From: Desulfurococcales archaeon
GTDB taxonomy: Archaea; Thermoproteota; Thermoprotei_A; Sulfolobales; NBVN01
Assembly: GCA_021160415.1 (NCBI GenBank)
Contig: JAGHCP010000160.1
Span: forward strand, 1-5,416
Reading direction: 5' to 3'
DNA length: 5,416 nucleotides
A program made the translations under genes and the position numbers. The stretch's first letter is position 1, and each line of letters begins with the position of its first letter. This document shows, one piece after another, positions 4,780 through 5,416 of this stretch. Under the pieces are notes generated by a model. The model saw only the letters and a program-made list of their open reading frames with translations, had not been told where the DNA came from and made no database searches.

Positions 4780-5416
4780 TTGAAGGAGCTGGACGTGTTC
4801 TTCTTCCCTGAGAGCGTAGCCGTAGTGGGTGCTTCTAGGAAGCCCGGTAAGGTAGGGCATGAACTCGTCAAGAACTTGCTCAGATTCTTCAAGGGGAGGG
4901 TATACCCCGTTAATCCTAAGGCTGAGGAGGTCCTCGGTCTCAAGGCTTACAGAAGCATTAAAGAAATACCGGACCGCGTTGACTTAGCGGTTATTGTCGT
5001 ACCCGCGAAACATGTCCCGGAAGTCGCTGAGGAGGCCGGTAAGGCAGGGGTTAAGGGCATTATAGTGATTTCAGGGGGGTTCAAGGAAGTAGGCCCGGAG
5101 GGGGCGGAGCTCGAGAGAAGGTTGAAGGAAGCGGTGAGGAAGTACGGCATGAGGTTAATAGGACCTAACTGCTTAGGGGTTTACGTCCCGAAGTCCGGGA
5201 TGAACACCCTCTTCCTCCCATCGGAGAGGCAGGGCTTCCCCAAGCACGGAGGGATAGCCTTCATCTCCCAGTCAGGCGCTTTCGGATCCGTGGTTCTCGA
5301 CTGGGCGGCCATGAGGGGGATAGGCATAAGCAAGTTCGTCAGCTACGGCAATAAGGCAGACGTTGACGATGCGGACCTCCTCACCTACTTAAGGGAGGAC
5401 CCGGACACCAACGTAA
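4780..5416 (+). CDS. NDP(ADP)-forming acyl-CoA synthetase, alpha/CoA-binding part (5' portion, runs off window)
   Basis: In archaea this family converts acetyl- or other acyl-CoA plus ADP and phosphate to the acid, CoA and ATP. It gains ATP at the end of sugar or amino-acid breakdown in the cytoplasm. The 212 codons seen cover a CoA-binding Rossmann domain, opening VAVVGASRKPGKVG at 13-26, with YPVNPK near 42-47. The succinyl-CoA-synthetase-like domain then begins: IGPNCLG at 127-133, FISQSGAFG at 161-169 and the YGNKADVD segment. The catalytic phospho-histidine (near residue 255 in relatives) lies beyond the window, so activity cannot be judged, nor whether this is a separate alpha subunit or an alpha-beta fusion. 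TTG 4780 is the first start after an in-frame TAG and keeps the family-like LDxFF. GTG 4795 is the alternative, with AAGGAG six bases before it. Confidence 0.9.
   Translation, partial: MKELDVFFFPESVAVVGASRKPGKVGHELVKNLLRFFKGRVYPVNPKAEEVLGLKAYRSIKEIPDRVDLAVIVVPAKHVPEVAEEAGKAGVKGIIVISGGFKEVGPEGAELERRLKEAVRKYGMRLIGPNCLGVYVPKSGMNTLFLPSERQGFPKHGGIAFISQSGAFGSVVLDWAAMRGIGISKFVSYGNKADVDDADLLTYLREDPDTNV
4783..4788 (+). promoter_or_regulatory. Shine-Dalgarno-like AAGGAG inside the first codons of the acyl-CoA synthetase
   Basis: AAGGAG is six bases before an in-frame GTG at 4795. If used, the protein would lose five residues and begin M-F-F-F-P. Conservation of the L-D-x-F-F stretch in relatives argues for TTG 4780, so this remains an ambiguity. 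Confidence 0.35.

Overview
The window looks like chromosomal DNA from a thermophilic archaeon, most likely a crenarchaeote (Thermoprotei-type). The signs are an archaeal Pelota gene, two small archaeal membrane proteins of the DUF131/TIGR00304 type, an NDP(ADP)-forming acyl-CoA synthetase, frequent GTG/TTG starts, GGAGG/AGGTG ribosome binding sites, TATA-like boxes about 25 bases before starts, and heavy AGG (Arg) and ATA (Ile) codon use. No database search was possible, so the lineage is an inference.

Left part (4-2489, + strand): one large secreted or cell-surface right-handed beta-helix protein. It has a signal peptide, pectate-lyase-like beta-helix rungs, an unusual array of 42-57-residue double-rung repeats, a conserved NWWGN...GP...PWL segment, a C-terminal beta-rich domain and a C-terminal membrane anchor. 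In this sequence it is split by a single missing base near 678. Restoring one base gives a continuous 828-codon frame and rebuilds a repeat motif, so this is one gene broken by a recent mutation or a sequence error. A 107-base convergent gap (2490-2596) follows, with T-rich tracts and an imperfect hairpin.

Middle part (2597-4117, - strand): a probable two-gene operon, with a small HExxH metallopeptidase first and the ribosome-rescue factor Pelota second. The Pelota reading frame can begin at a GTG, but that GTG lies inside the Shine-Dalgarno sequence. A TTG nine bases further in restores the family N-terminus (M-K-I-V).

Right part (4180-5416, + strand): a divergent pair of overlapping genes (ATGA overlap) for two related two-helix membrane proteins that share a glycine/proline inter-helix motif. 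After a short gap with its own TATA-like box comes the 5' part of an ADP-forming acyl-CoA synthetase (CoA-binding Rossmann domain plus the start of the succinyl-CoA-synthetase-like domain), which runs off the window end.

The metallopeptidase/pelota operon and the membrane-protein pair share a divergent control region of about 60 bases with two TATA-like boxes one helical turn apart. I see no RNA genes, CRISPR arrays or mobile elements. No wholly new system is evident; the most notable points are the frameshifted repeat protein, the tandem divergence of the small membrane proteins, and the pairing of a metallopeptidase with Pelota.
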